Assembly (NCBI RefSeq): GCF_030818775.1
Contig: NZ_JAUTAU010000001.1
Coordinates: 3,662,001-3,726,000, forward strand
Reading direction: 5' to 3'
Origin: Bacillus sp. SORGH_AS_0510
GTDB taxonomy: Bacteria; Bacillota; Bacilli; Bacillales; Cytobacillaceae
Length of the DNA: 64,000 bases
The translations under genes and the position numbers were made by a program. The notes below the pieces were generated by a model. The model ran no database searches. It saw only the letters and a list, made by a program, of their open reading frames with translations, and was not told the origin of the DNA. Positions 9,003-19,625 of the stretch are shown piece by piece (position 1 is the stretch's first letter; each line of letters opens with the position of its first letter).

Positions 9003-9179
9003 TTAACCTTTATAAGCGCCGTTATTCTTCGGTGCCTTTTCTTTCTTTGCTTTATCTTTATGGATTTTATTAGTCGCAGCAGCACCCATTTCATGAGCAA
9101 ATTCTTCATTTAACACCGCGGAATCAAAACCCTTTTTATTCTTTTGTTTCGCGTCATTCTTTTTTGTTCTCTTGGCCAT
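9003..9179 (-). CDS. Small basic protein, possibly spore-associated
   Basis: 58 residues, ATG at 9179 with GGAGGG upstream. It begins MAKRTKKNDAKQKNKKGFDS and has a middle NEEFAHEMG segment; about a third of residues are Lys/Arg. The N-E-E-F-A-x-E pattern recalls gamma-type SASPs and other small basic spore proteins such as the gene at 50925-51086, but there are no real repeats. A spore role is an inference from composition only. Confidence 0.7.
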   Translation of the reverse strand: MAKRTKKNDAKQKNKKGFDSAVLNEEFAHEMGAAATNKIHKDKAKKEKAPKNNGAYKG

Positions 9180-9262
9180 GTTTTTCCCTCCTGTCTTAAG
9201 GTTACATTATAGTTTCTTGAAGACAGAAGAAATTTATGCTTGGGAGATTTTTGCCGGGATAA

Positions 9263-10150
9263 TTAATGCTTCCAATATTTATAAAGAGCTTGAGTCCCGC
9301 TATTTTCTTCTCCATTGAGAGCTAATTGCTCATATAAAGATTTTGCTAAAGCGAGTCCGGGAACTGGCATATCCATGCGTTCAGCTTCATCTAATGCAAT
9401 TTTCATATCCTTGATGAAATGTTTTATGTAAAAACCAGGTTCAAAATTCCCCTTTAACATTCTTGGAGCAAGATTGCTTAAAGACCAGCTGCCTGCTGCC
9501 CCAGTTGTAATGCTTTTTAATACAGTTTCAGGATCAAGTCCCGCCTTTTCTGCATAAATAATTGCTTCGCAGACACCTATCATATTAGAAGCAATCGCAA
9601 TTTGATTGCACATTTTTGTATGCTGCCCTGCCCCCGGATTCCCTTGATAAACTATATTAGTACCCAAGTGTTGCAAAAGCGGATACACTGCTTCAAATAC
9701 ATCCTTTTCACCGCCAACCATAATGGATAGCTTGGCCTCTTTCGCTCCAACATCTCCTCCAGAAACAGGAGCATCGATAGTGTGTATCCCTCTTCTCTTG
9801 GCCTCTTCATTTATTTTTACTGCTAGAGACGGAGCTGAAGTAGTCATATCAATCATAACACTACCTTCCTGCGCATTAGGAAGTAGGCCATTTTCGCCAA
9901 AATACACCTCTTCAACATCAACCGGATAACCCACAATGGTGAAAACAACATTTGCCTTTTCAGCGACTTCTTTAGGTGTTTCGACCCATTCTGCACCTTT
10001 TTCTACTAACTCCATTGCTTTTTCCTTGGTTCTGGAGTAAACAACTAAGGAGTAACCTGCATTTAATAAATGTCCTGCCATACTTTTCCCCATTACACCA
10101 ATACCTATAAAACCTATTATTGTATTTCTTGGTTTGTACAACAATTTCAT
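9263..10150 (-). CDS. ykwC: 3-hydroxyisobutyrate dehydrogenase-like reductase YkwC
   Basis: 295 residues, beta-hydroxyacid dehydrogenase family. The NAD(P) Rossmann motif is [12 protein letters not shown] near the N-terminus, the substrate motif is [14 protein letters not shown], and the catalytic Lys is in GQHTKMCNQ. The C-terminal helical domain contains [18 protein letters not shown], typical of the family. It corresponds to YkwC, which occupies this position next to patA in B. subtilis. The exact substrate is unknown. The start is ATG at 10150 after GAGAGGAAAG. Confidence 0.88.
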   Translation of the reverse strand: MKLLYKPRNTIIGFIGIGVMGKSMAGHLLNAGYSLVVYSRTKEKAMELVEKGAEWVETPKEVAEKANVVFTIVGYPVDVEEVYFGENGLLPNAQEGSVMIDMTTSAPSLAVKINEEAKRRGIHTIDAPVSGGDVGAKEAKLSIMVGGEKDVFEAVYPLLQHLGTNIVYQGNPGAGQHTKMCNQIAIASNMIGVCEAIIYAEKAGLDPETVLKSITTGAAGSWSLSNLAPRMLKGNFEPGFYIKHFIKDMKIALDEAERMDMPVPGLALAKSLYEQLALNGEENSGTQALYKYWKH

Positions 10151-10210
10151 CTTTCCTCTCCAATATAGGATATCCTCTATTGTAGCATTACCGTTTTTGT
10201 TGTAGGTAAT

Positions 10211-10243
10211 GAAAAAGACCGGAACGTCCAGTCGTCCGGTCTC
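10211..10243 (-). terminator. Terminator of the lipoprotein gene
   Basis: Read on the reverse strand, AGACCGGACG pairs with CGTTCCGGTCT (one bulge) and is followed by T5. It lies between the lipoprotein gene and ykwC, separating them. Confidence 0.8.
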
Positions 10244-10306
10244 AGTGCTCCATCTCCAAATTTATGCACATTTAAATGATATCCTAACAATGTAAAAAAT
10301 AAACCG

Positions 10307-10780
10307 TTATAATTCTGATGAAAAATTGGTTAAAAACGTACGTCCAAATACTTCTTTATCATTAAATACTTCTATAGATACTGCTTGATCCTGTTCAATC
10401 ATATTTTTCAGCTCATTAATATGTAAATCCTGTTTTAATGGAATTGGTTCCATAAAGATATACTTCTCATCCTTACCATTTACTTCTAAATATTCCCCAT
10501 TCACTACCTGTTCCTCGCCATAAATAATTTCCCGTTTCCCAATGGCTTCCGCCAACTGATCATCGTGAATAGTCACCTTTACTTTATACATTGGGTGACC
10601 CTCTAAGATTTCATCATTAATTCGAAAGCGAAATTGCAGCTCATTATTTTTCGTTAATAATGCATCTGCATAGCGATTCACAATTAACTCATTAGACAAC
10701 AAAATTCCACAACCACTTAAAACTGAAGTGCAAAACAAACTTAAACATAAAGCAATACCGATTGGAATTTTTCTGCGCAT
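10307..10780 (-). CDS. Hypothetical lipoprotein
   Basis: 157 residues. The signal peptide has an RRK start, a hydrophobic core and the lipobox VLSGC (Cys24), so it should be anchored to the outer face of the membrane. The mature part (about 25-157) is polar with alternating beta-strand-like segments, e.g. YKVKVTIHDDQL and QAVSIEVFNDKEVFG. No catalytic motif or known domain is recognised. It is monocistronic with its own terminator. Confidence 0.75.
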   Translation of the reverse strand: MRRKIPIGIALCLSLFCTSVLSGCGILLSNELIVNRYADALLTKNNELQFRFRINDEILEGHPMYKVKVTIHDDQLAEAIGKREIIYGEEQVVNGEYLEVNGKDEKYIFMEPIPLKQDLHINELKNMIEQDQAVSIEVFNDKEVFGRTFLTNFSSEL

Positions 10781-10867
10781 TCATAACACTCCCTTTGTTA
10801 TTACAATAGCCCAAATCTATCGGTAATAAACGTAAAGAAAGGTTAATACAGGAAAAAATTCACCTAA

Positions 10868-11653
10868 TTAAATAGCCTTTACCATTCCCCCATCAACGAG
10901 AAAAGCACTACCTGTCATATAAGAATTTGCATCAGAAAGTAAAAACGTTGCAACATTGGCAAATTCCTCAGGTGTGCCGTATCTTTTTAACGGAATACCT
11001 GCCTTTACTTGCTGTTCAACCGCTTCCCTCTCTATACCAAGTTTATCAGCATTTACTTGGTCTAAGTGCTTTACACGCTCTGTTGCTATTCTTCCTGGAG
11101 CTATCGTATTAATTAAGATATTATACGGAGCTAACTCTGAAGCTAATGTTTTTGATAGGCCCACGATTCCTGTGCGGAATGTGTTTGAAAGAATTAAACC
11201 AGGTATAGGTTCTTTAATAGATGAGGAAGCGATATTTAAGATTCTTCCTCCCTCTTGCTTTAAGTATGGCAGTGCAGCCCGTATGATACGTACATAGGAT
11301 AACAAATTCAGTTCAAAAGAAGTCTGCCAATCCTCATCTGTTAAATCTTCAAAAGCACCTGCTCGAGGACCACCTGCGTTATTGACAAGGAGCTGTAGAC
11401 CTCCGAACGTGTCATTCACTGCAGAAACTAACTGGTGGATATCATTGAGGTTAGTAACATCTGCTCTTTGATAAGCAACCTTCCCCATCCCGATTTCTTG
11501 AAGTTCATTGGCTTTTTGTCTTAATTTATCTTCTTCTCGACCCGAGATCATGACATTAACGCCTTCTTTTACAAGGCGTTCTGCAATGGCAAACCCAAGC
11601 CCTTGACTGGAAGCAACAACCAATGCATTTTTTCCTGCTAAATTTAATTCCAT
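10868..11653 (-). CDS. SDR family oxidoreductase, atypical active site
   Basis: 261 residues, short-chain dehydrogenase/reductase fold. The cofactor motif is ASSQGLGFAIAE (residues 14-25) and the structural NNAG motif is present; a C-terminal GSAFLVDGG strand is typical of FabG-like proteins. Where classical members have Y-x-x-x-K, this protein reads SNTFR (Tyr to Ser, Lys to Arg), so catalysis by the usual Tyr-Lys pair is not possible. An SN-x-x-R subgroup of SDRs is common in Bacillus; its reaction is unclear to me. The start is ATG with GGAGG upstream. Confidence 0.85.
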   Translation of the reverse strand: MELNLAGKNALVVASSQGLGFAIAERLVKEGVNVMISGREEDKLRQKANELQEIGMGKVAYQRADVTNLNDIHQLVSAVNDTFGGLQLLVNNAGGPRAGAFEDLTDEDWQTSFELNLLSYVRIIRAALPYLKQEGGRILNIASSSIKEPIPGLILSNTFRTGIVGLSKTLASELAPYNILINTIAPGRIATERVKHLDQVNADKLGIEREAVEQQVKAGIPLKRYGTPEEFANVATFLLSDANSYMTGSAFLVDGGMVKAI

Positions 11654-11730
11654 ATGTAATTACGCCTCCTTTTCATTTCTAGCTCTAGTATACAGGATAA
11701 TTTCCAAAAGGTAGTGGTAAATACTTCATA

Positions 11731-11757
11731 AAAAGAGGCGGATAGTTTATCCACCTC
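11731..11757 (-). terminator. Terminator of azoR
   Basis: Reverse-strand stem GAGGTGGATA / TATCCGCCTC with a three-base loop, then T5. Confidence 0.85.
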
Positions 11758-11778
11758 AATAATTTTTACCCTATTAAT

Positions 11779-12414
11779 TTAGAATGTGTGGCCAAGGTCC
11801 TTTGCACGAGCAATCGCATTTTCTTTAATTTCTTGCGCTTTATTTGGCATTGCATTATGACCTTCTACGAAGAGGCCTTCAACCTCATTGATACCAAAGA
11901 AACTCATCATAATAGTGATATACCGGTGACCCATTTCCATCTGTGCTGCTGGCCCCTCAGAATAAACTCCTCCGCGAGCTTGAATGTGTAGAGCCTTTTT
12001 ACCAGATAAAAGTCCAATAGGACCTTGCTCTGTATATTTAAAGGTTTTACCAGCAACGGCAACAGAATCTAGATATGCTTTCATTACTGGTGGGAAAGAG
12101 AAATTCCATAATGGTGTAACGAAAACATATTTATCAGCAGCGATAAATTGGTCGCTTAATTCATTTAGACGACTGACTTTTGCTTTCTCTTCCGCTGAAA
12201 GCTCGTCAAAGGCTTGTCCAGAACGAAGTTTTCCCCAACCACTAAATACATCTGCATCGATATGTGGAATATTTTCACTATATAAATCCACGTGAACGAC
12301 CTCGTCATTCGGGTTATTTTCTTTGTAACTATCAATGAATGCTTTCCCAACTGCCATACTATACGATTGTGATTCATCATGTGGATGTGCAGTAATATAT
12401 AAAACTTGTGCCAT
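11779..12414 (-). CDS. azoR: FMN-dependent NADH-azoreductase
   Basis: 211 residues, flavodoxin-like fold. The FMN phosphate loop lies in [16 protein letters not shown] near the N-terminus, and the isoalloxazine-binding segment is [17 protein letters not shown]. The family reduces quinones and azo compounds with NADH, commonly as protection against quinone stress. The start was set to ATG 12414, nine bases after AAAGGTG, giving [11 protein letters not shown], rather than the in-frame ATG at 12432. It is a single gene; a mobile element lies upstream. Confidence 0.92.
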   Translation of the reverse strand: MAQVLYITAHPHDESQSYSMAVGKAFIDSYKENNPNDEVVHVDLYSENIPHIDADVFSGWGKLRSGQAFDELSAEEKAKVSRLNELSDQFIAADKYVFVTPLWNFSFPPVMKAYLDSVAVAGKTFKYTEQGPIGLLSGKKALHIQARGGVYSEGPAAQMEMGHRYITIMMSFFGINEVEGLFVEGHNAMPNKAQEIKENAIARAKDLGHTF

Positions 12415-12570
12415 TTTAATCACCTTTCTCATTGTGTAATTTCTAGTATAGTTTGAATCAAAATCTTAAAAAATACTCAACCGTAAGTACTTTAATTTAA
12501 GATATCTTTAATTCAGAGTAATTTTACATAAGAAATGAACCACATTCAAATAATCTGCTCCAAAAAATAA

Positions 12571-12752
12571 GGCTCTGTTAAACTTGCCTGTTGATTTCCG
12601 CTCCAGACGCGAGCGGTTCGTGGGTGTTTCGGCGAGCCTCCTTGATGCAAGCGTCTGCGGGGTCTCCCCTGAACCATAATCCCACAGGAGTCTTCGCGTC
12701 TTCCGCTCCAATCAACAGGGTGTAAAAATTAACATTGTTCTTTAACACATTC
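12571..12752 (-). mobile_element. MITE-like repeat, copy 3 with perfect 8-bp duplication
   Basis: 182 bp starting GGCTCTGTTAAA; the distal end has drifted to TTTAACACATTC. Flanked on both sides by AAAAATAA (12563-12570 and 12753-12760), an exact 8-bp target duplication. Sense is the reverse strand, following the small gene at 12803-12943; the duplicated 8 bp is part of the T-tract of that gene's terminator. The inner stem is GACGCGA/TCGCGTC, a compensatory change relative to the other copies. The centre is the GACGC-type hairpin variant. Confidence 0.96.
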
Positions 12753-12758
12753 AAAAAT

Positions 12759-12786
12759 AAAAAAGGATCTGCCCTAAGACAAATCC
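12759..12786 (-). terminator. Terminator of the 46-residue gene
   Basis: On the reverse strand GGATTTG pairs with CAGATCC (one mismatch), followed by TTTTTTATTTTT. Element copy 3 inserted in this T-tract. Confidence 0.7.
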
Positions 12787-12802
12787 AACCAAAGTAATTT
12801 AC

Positions 12803-12943
12803 TTATTCGTTTGTGTTTAGTGAGTAAGGATTTTGACCAATATTCACTCTCATTTCATCAGTCATCTGGAAAGGTTCATTAACTACCGCCTCTGCTTGGC
12901 CAAGGTGTGAACTTCCATCATAATGTACAGGCTTTTGTTCCAA
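12803..12943 (-). CDS. Conserved-looking small protein
   Basis: 46 residues from TTG at 12943, nine bases after GGAGGTG. It begins MEQKPVHYDGSSHLGQAEAV and ends IGQNPYSLNTNE. The protein is acidic-neutral and polar, with no membrane segment or motif I recognise. A strong ribosome site, a terminator right after the stop and protein-like composition support it. The 207 bases upstream to the ptsI terminator are AT-rich and hold nothing I can name. Confidence 0.55.
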   Translation of the reverse strand: MEQKPVHYDGSSHLGQAEAVVNEPFQMTDEMRVNIGQNPYSLNTNE

Positions 12944-13150
12944 TTTCCCTTTCACCTCCACTGATTTTTTACAGGTATCATATGTATATTTCTACCTATC
13001 CTCTAACCTTATACACCATTTCTTAATACCCACTAACCGAAGGTGAATAAAATATAAGAACAGGTCTTTATAACTATAATTATACTCCATTTGTCACATA
13101 AAAAACATATAATTTTTTGAAAATATCCATATTTTTTACTATTAAAATGT

Positions 13151-13185
13151 AAAAAAGAGACTGACTATGTAAGTCAGCCTCTTTA
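13151..13185 (-). terminator. Terminator of ptsHI
   Basis: Stem AAAGAGGCTGACT / AGTCAGTCTCTTT on the reverse strand, then T-rich DNA, just after the ptsI stop codon. Confidence 0.88.
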
Positions 13186-13197
13186 AACTATCTTATT

Positions 13198-14910
13198 TTA
13201 CTTAATAGCAGCATTAACTGCTTCAATAACTTGGTCAGTTGTTTGCATATTAAGAACTTCTTGTGCCAATTTCTCCATGTCTGACTTCTTTAAGTTTCTG
13301 ATTAAAGAACGAGCCTTTAGAATAGAAGTTGCACTCATAGAGAACTCATCAAGTCCTAATCCTAACAGAACAGGAATTGCTGTTTCATCTCCAGCCATCT
13401 CTCCGCACATACCTGCCCATTTGCCTTCAGCATGTGCAGCATCAATAACCATTTTCACCAATCTTAGAATAGATGGGCTATATGGCTGATAAAGGTAAGA
13501 CACACGTTGATTCATACGATCTGCAGCCATTGTATACTGAATCAAATCGTTTGTACCAATGCTAAAGAAATCAACTTCTTTAGCAAATTGATCTGCTAAA
13601 ACTGCTGTAGATGGAATCTCTACCATAATTCCCAATTCAATATGGTCAGCTACAGTTTGATTTTCAGCAAGGAGCTTTTGCTTCTCTTCTTCAAGGATAG
13701 CTTTAGCTGCTCTGAATTCATCTAACGTTGCAATCATAGGGAACATGATTTTTAAGTTACCATAGCTACTAGCACGCAATAAAGCGCGGAGTTGAGTACG
13801 GAAAATATCCTGTTCCTCAAGACATAAACGGATTGCACGGAAACCAAGGAATGGATTTAATTCCTTTGGTAGCTCAAGATATGGAAGTTCTTTATCTCCA
13901 CCAATATCAAGAGTACGTACAACAACAGGTTTTCCACCCATTCCTTCAAGGACAGCCTTATATGCTTCAAATTGCTCTTCCTCTGTTGGAAGCTGGTCTC
14001 TTCCCATATAAAGAAACTCAGTTCTGTAAAGGCCTACACCTTCGCCACCATTTTCAACTACTCCCTTTAGATCATTTGGAGTTCCAATGTTGGCAGCTAA
14101 TTCTACGTGGTGATCGTCAGCAGAAACGGTAGGTTCGTTAACAAGCTTCGCCCATTCTGCTTTTTGTACTTCATATTCCTCGTAAACCTTACGATATTGC
14201 TCAACAAGTTCTGGTGTTGGGTTAATATGAACCTCACCTTTTAGTCCGTCAACAATTACTAGGTCACCATTGTTAATTCCCTCTGTAGCAGTCTTTGTAC
14301 CGACAACGGCAGGGATTTCCATTGAACGAGCCATAATAGCTGAATGAGAGGTACGTCCGCCAATATTAGTTGTAAAACCTTTTACAAATTGTCTATTCAA
14401 TTGAGCTGTATCTGAAGGGGTTAAGTCTTCAGCTACAATGATTACTTCTTCAGCAATCATGCTTGGATTGACAACTTGTACACCTAATAAATGCGAAAGC
14501 ACACGCTTAGTCACATCACGAATATCTGCTGCACGTTCTTTCATATATTCATTATCCATTTGTTCAAACATCATAATGAACATATCAGCTGTTTCTTTTA
14601 AGGCTACTTCAGCATTTACATTCTCAGACTTAATTTTATCTTCAATTGGTGAATTTAACTCTGGGTCACTTAATACAAGAAGATGCGCTTCAAAAATGGC
14701 AGCTTTATCTGCACCAAGATCGACCTTGGCACGGTCACGAATAGCTTCTAGTTCACTTTTCGATTGTGCCATTGCCTGGCGGAAACGTTCAACCTCTGCA
14801 GTAGAATCATCAACTGTCACTTTTTCAAAAGATAAATCTGGCTCAACAAGACGGTATGCCTTTGCAATAGCAATACCGTTTGATGCAGCAATCCCATGTA
14901 AAAACGTCAT
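13198..14910 (-). CDS. ptsI: PTS Enzyme I
   Basis: 570 residues, the usual length. It moves phosphate from phosphoenolpyruvate to HPr, the first step of the sugar phosphotransferase system in the cytoplasm. The active-site histidine is His189 in [12 protein letters not shown]. The N-terminal HPr-binding domain (about 1-145), swivelling His domain and C-terminal PEP-binding barrel (about 255-540, with [12 protein letters not shown] and [14 protein letters not shown]) are all present. It starts at ATG 14910, overlapping the ptsH stop by one base (TAATG), so the two are translationally coupled. Confidence 0.98.
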   Translation of the reverse strand: MTFLHGIAASNGIAIAKAYRLVEPDLSFEKVTVDDSTAEVERFRQAMAQSKSELEAIRDRAKVDLGADKAAIFEAHLLVLSDPELNSPIEDKIKSENVNAEVALKETADMFIMMFEQMDNEYMKERAADIRDVTKRVLSHLLGVQVVNPSMIAEEVIIVAEDLTPSDTAQLNRQFVKGFTTNIGGRTSHSAIMARSMEIPAVVGTKTATEGINNGDLVIVDGLKGEVHINPTPELVEQYRKVYEEYEVQKAEWAKLVNEPTVSADDHHVELAANIGTPNDLKGVVENGGEGVGLYRTEFLYMGRDQLPTEEEQFEAYKAVLEGMGGKPVVVRTLDIGGDKELPYLELPKELNPFLGFRAIRLCLEEQDIFRTQLRALLRASSYGNLKIMFPMIATLDEFRAAKAILEEEKQKLLAENQTVADHIELGIMVEIPSTAVLADQFAKEVDFFSIGTNDLIQYTMAADRMNQRVSYLYQPYSPSILRLVKMVIDAAHAEGKWAGMCGEMAGDETAIPVLLGLGLDEFSMSATSILKARSLIRNLKKSDMEKLAQEVLNMQTTDQVIEAVNAAIK

Positions 14911-15176
14911 TATTCTGCCAAACCTTCTTTTTTCAATGTTTCTGCCAAGCTATTTAGAGCATCATCCGCATCGTTACCTTCTGCAGAGATCACAATATCA
15001 GCTCCTTGGCCAACACCTAAAGACATAACACCCATGATAGATTTTAAGTTAACTTTTTTACCTTTATATTCTAATGTGATTTCAGAATCAAATCTGCTAG
15101 CTGTTTGCACTAATAAAGTTGCTGGTCTTGCGTGTATTCCTGTTTCTGCGATTACTTTAAATTGCTTTTCTGCCAT
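14910..15176 (-). CDS. ptsH: Phosphocarrier protein HPr
   Basis: 88 residues. His15 in TGIHARPA takes phosphate from Enzyme I; Ser46 in [11 protein letters not shown] is the site used by HPr kinase/phosphorylase, and HPr-Ser-P is the CcpA co-repressor in Firmicutes. The gene has its own upstream region rather than following ptsG, which is the B. subtilis arrangement; ptsG is absent from this position and glpK lies upstream instead. RBS AAAGGAG precedes ATG 15176. Confidence 0.98.
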   Translation of the reverse strand: MAEKQFKVIAETGIHARPATLLVQTASRFDSEITLEYKGKKVNLKSIMGVMSLGVGQGADIVISAEGNDADDALNSLAETLKKEGLAE

Positions 15177-15223
15177 GCTAAATCAAACTCCTTTAAATTA
15201 AATAAATTTAATCTGACTTAATA

Positions 15224-15252
15224 AAAATAAACATTTCTTCTTGTTTAGTCAA
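15224..15252 (-). promoter_or_regulatory. Possible ptsH promoter
   Basis: TTGACT (15247-15252), 17-base spacer, TATTTT (15224-15229), 48 bases before ptsH. The -10 is poor, so this is tentative. The rest of 15177-15477 is AT-rich and holds only the palindrome at 15359. Confidence 0.4.
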
Positions 15253-15358
15253 CTAAATCTGTAAAAGACTAAAGAATTAAAATCAATCCTTTTCCGCTTA
15301 ATTTTTCCAAACTTGTAAGCATTCATGTATTGATTTTAGACCTAGTCATAAATGTTTT

Positions 15359-15370
15359 CTTGTATACAAG
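15359..15370. promoter_or_regulatory. GntR-operator-like palindrome
   Basis: Perfect 12-bp palindrome CTTGTATACAAG about 180 bases upstream of ptsH. It equals the core of the B. subtilis GntR gluconate operator as I recall it. No gntR gene or gluconate gene is in the window, so the binding protein is unknown. Confidence 0.4.
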
Positions 15371-15476
15371 TGCTAGAATAGCATTTTAATCATTTGTTAA
15401 CAACTGAAAAACTCAAAAATCAATATTGTTCACAAATCTGTCAAAAACCGCCAAAAACATTCAGTAACATTACATA

Positions 15477-15515
15477 AAAGAAGTTGATCCACTTATCTTG
15501 AATCAACCTCTTTTT
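15477..15515 (-). terminator. Terminator downstream of glpK
   Basis: Hairpin AGAGGTTGAT / ATCAACTTCT with a 13-base loop and T/A runs on both sides. It is the first terminator met after glpK, so mobile element copy 4 lies in the glpK 3' UTR. Confidence 0.7.
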
Positions 15516-15520
15516 GAAAA

Positions 15521-15690
15521 GGCAATGTTAAACTTGCCTGTTGATTTCCGCTCCAGGCGCGAGCGGTTTGTGGGTGTTTCGGCGAAACACGCCTGCGGGG
15601 TCTCCCCAGAACCATACTCCCACAGGAGTCTTCGCGCCTTCAGCTCCAATCAACAGAAGGTAAAAATCACCACTGTTCTTTAACAGAGCC
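15521..15690 (-). mobile_element. MITE-like repeat, copy 4, internal deletion
   Basis: 170 bp between GGCAATGTTAAA and TTTAACAGAGCC. Flanks TTTGAAAA (15513-15520) and TATGAAAA (15691-15698) match at 7 of 8. The central hairpin is shortened by about 12 bases compared with other copies, while both arms and the inner stem GGCGCGA/TCGCGCC are kept. It lies between the glpK stop and the terminator, so it should be transcribed as 3' UTR. Confidence 0.94.
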
Positions 15691-15703
15691 TATGAAAAAA
15701 CTA

Positions 15704-17215
<1,512 letters not shown>

Positions 17216-17223
17216 TTAATTGC

Positions 17224-18432
17224 TTAATGTTTTAACTTATTATGAATATCTTTCATTTGCTGCTTTAACTGATGGATTTCTTTCTTAAAAAAAGTTTGGT
17301 CTTTAACAGATGATTGTATTTCGCCATAACGTACTTTTTCGTACGTGGTCATAATCTCATTTCCTCCTACCAATCCAATTCTCTTCCACCACTCTTCAAG
17401 CGATTCAGACGAAAGACGGCCTAATTTTAATTTATGAGCGTATTTCTCTAGATTGTATATTTCTTTTCTAATAAATTCCTCTGGAGGTCTTCCTCTTCTT
17501 GGTACCCTTCTACTCAGGTTTGTGTTAAATAAAGTCTCAAATACCTCTACCCGTGGGTTCGAATGACTTTCTATTGCCTGGAGCTTTAGTCTTCTTTTAT
17601 ATATTAAATAAGCAATAAACAATACTACTCCGGCAAATAGCAAAACATATAAGATCTCTTCTGTAAAACCATAGGATTGATCTTTATATTTACCAGCTTC
17701 TAATTCCATATCGCTGCTAAGAAGTTCTGGAATATGTTCTTTGTGCCCAAAAAGACTGATTAAGAATTCAATAGCAAGCAAGAGTGGTTTAGCAATCAAA
17801 TTACTAAAAAGAATGACCATTACATGTAAAATGCTAAAAAAAGCAATTTGGATATATTTTAGTGAAAAGGTTAGTACAAAACCTAAAATGGAGAATACGG
17901 CAAAGATTCTTAAAAAATATAGAGCAAATTTAGATTTATCTGTTTGAATTGAATACCATTTGCTATAATAGCTACCTAATACAACTAGGATTATTTGAGA
18001 TATAAGCAGATATACCACTACGTCTTGAAATGGATAGCGACTCACCGCAGAATAGATGATGGCAACTAAACCCACCATAAAGGATAACAAAAGTACAACT
18101 GTTTCAGAACCTAAAAACACGTCATCATATAATGTAATTCCCCGCCAAAATATAAACAAACCAATAATTAATCCTAGAAAAAGAGAGTGGTCCACTTGGT
18201 GATAAATAAACAACAATAACGGAAAAATGGTTGCAATATAGATCCACTTTCCCTTTTCCCGTAACTTAACAAGAAGGATAGAAAAAAGTATCATACCACT
18301 TACAGAAGTAAGGAATAATAAGGTAATGGGTGGAAGTTCCTTTTTATTAATAAAGAATAAAAAAACAAATAGAAATCCTACATTACACTCCAATACAAAT
18401 CGATAGGTTATGGAAGCGACACGTTTCATCAT
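17224..18432 (-). CDS. Membrane protein with DUF4129-like C-terminus
   Basis: 402 residues. About nine hydrophobic segments fill residues 10-245 and another lies near 275-295 (FTEEILYVLLFAGVVLFIAY). The cytoplasmic tail (about 300-402) contains LEKYAHKLKLGRLSSESLEE, typical of DUF4129 tails, and ends in a Lys-rich coiled coil. In many moxR-DUF58 clusters the third protein also carries a transglutaminase core; no Cys-His-Asp pattern for it is visible here. The start overlaps the DUF58 stop (ATGA), so they are coupled. Confidence 0.75.
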   Translation of the reverse strand: MMKRVASITYRFVLECNVGFLFVFLFFINKKELPPITLLFLTSVSGMILFSILLVKLREKGKWIYIATIFPLLLFIYHQVDHSLFLGLIIGLFIFWRGITLYDDVFLGSETVVLLLSFMVGLVAIIYSAVSRYPFQDVVVYLLISQIILVVLGSYYSKWYSIQTDKSKFALYFLRIFAVFSILGFVLTFSLKYIQIAFFSILHVMVILFSNLIAKPLLLAIEFLISLFGHKEHIPELLSSDMELEAGKYKDQSYGFTEEILYVLLFAGVVLFIAYLIYKRRLKLQAIESHSNPRVEVFETLFNTNLSRRVPRRGRPPEEFIRKEIYNLEKYAHKLKLGRLSSESLEEWWKRIGLVGGNEIMTTYEKVRYGEIQSSVKDQTFFKKEIHQLKQQMKDIHNKLKH

Positions 18433-19625
18433 AGGCGTACCCTTCTATCATTTTGAATATCTAATTCGCACAAAATACCATGTTCTTGTTCAATTGAGAG
18501 CTCAAGCAACTTTGCTCCCCTTTGCCCTATTTTCGAGAGCATTCGATTTGCTTCTTCCGTCCTGATACCGGTATGGATAAAAAATGGTTGTGGTGCTAGA
18601 TGCCTATTATAAAATGAAAGCATATATTCATAGGGGATGCTCGTATTTTGAATACTAATAGAAGCAAGTGTTTCTAATACCTTTTGCAATTGTTCTTTAC
18701 CATCTCCTTTTGGAAGAAAGATAAATGGAGTACTTCCTGCTGTGCGTGCATTAATACATAATGAATATGGAATCTGTTTGTTAAAGGCATAATAAGCAAT
18801 CTCAGTTATTCCACTGATTAACTTCTCGATGTCACCTGTAATGGAATGACCATTTGATACATTTAATGCAATGGCCCACCCTTTTTCAGAAATCTTCTCA
18901 AAGACTTTTGTTTGCAGTGTTTGCTTTTTTGCACTCGCTTTCCAATGTATTCGATTAAAGCTGTCTGAAGGTACGTAATCCCTTGTACCAAGTGGGCCAA
19001 GACGATCTTCAAAAACTGAATACGGCACTGCGTTTACACCTTGAAGAATAGATAATTTCTCCATTAAACCTTTTACAGGAATAGGCTGAGGATAGACCAC
19101 CGCTTGCTGTCTAAGAAAAACTTTTGACTCCAAAATAATCTCACCAAAACCTAAAAGACTAGGTACGTGAAATTCAAGTTTTCGAATTTTAGCAATCCCC
19201 CTTCTACTCGCTTCAAAAGGAATGACTACCTGCTTTGTTTGGTTTGTAAAAATAGTAAAAGGCAGTGAAATATCATACATAGAGAGACTTGTTTCAATTC
19301 GTTCGCCCTTTGGAACAACAAAGGAATCAAAGTAAATTCTCAGTTCGCCTTTTAAGATAGGAAGTCCTTCATTCCTAAAAACAAATGACCAATGTCCTTT
19401 ATCTTCGACAAAAAAATGGTTTTTTTCATAAATATTATCTAATCGAAGCTCTTCACCTGCTTTTTTTAGATAATAATGGTTTGCGACCACAATGACTAGA
19501 AAGAAGATTGCCAAGAAAAGGACTAATTTTGAATCCATATACAAACTCACAAAGATAAGGAGGATAGCAAACACACTAATACCCGGAATCTTTCGATCTT
19601 CTACCGAATATTTGCTCCAAGTCAT
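18429..19625 (-). CDS. DUF58 protein
   Basis: 398 residues. Two N-terminal hydrophobic segments (about 14-47) are followed by a beta-rich region and the DUF58 signature GTRDYVPSDSFNRIHWKAS (about 218-236), then a von Willebrand A-like fold. DUF58 proteins are partners of MoxR-type AAA+ ATPases; B. subtilis YeaD is an example. Their substrate here is unknown. Start and stop overlap the neighbouring genes by four bases each. Confidence 0.88.
   Translation of the reverse strand: MTWSKYSVEDRKIPGISVFAILLIFVSLYMDSKLVLFLAIFFLVIVVANHYYLKKAGEELRLDNIYEKNHFFVEDKGHWSFVFRNEGLPILKGELRIYFDSFVVPKGERIETSLSMYDISLPFTIFTNQTKQVVIPFEASRRGIAKIRKLEFHVPSLLGFGEIILESKVFLRQQAVVYPQPIPVKGLMEKLSILQGVNAVPYSVFEDRLGPLGTRDYVPSDSFNRIHWKASAKKQTLQTKVFEKISEKGWAIALNVSNGHSITGDIEKLISGITEIAYYAFNKQIPYSLCINARTAGSTPFIFLPKGDGKEQLQKVLETLASISIQNTSIPYEYMLSFYNRHLAPQPFFIHTGIRTEEANRMLSKIGQRGAKLLELSIEQEHGILCELDIQNDRRVRL

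Noticed and set aside
11984..12295. 103-codon forward frame opposite azoR
   Set aside because: Shadow of azoR; low-complexity composition and no start signal.
14438..15028. 196-codon forward frame opposite ptsI and ptsH
   Set aside because: Antisense shadow of two certain genes; Ser/Thr-rich mirrored codon composition and no ribosome site.
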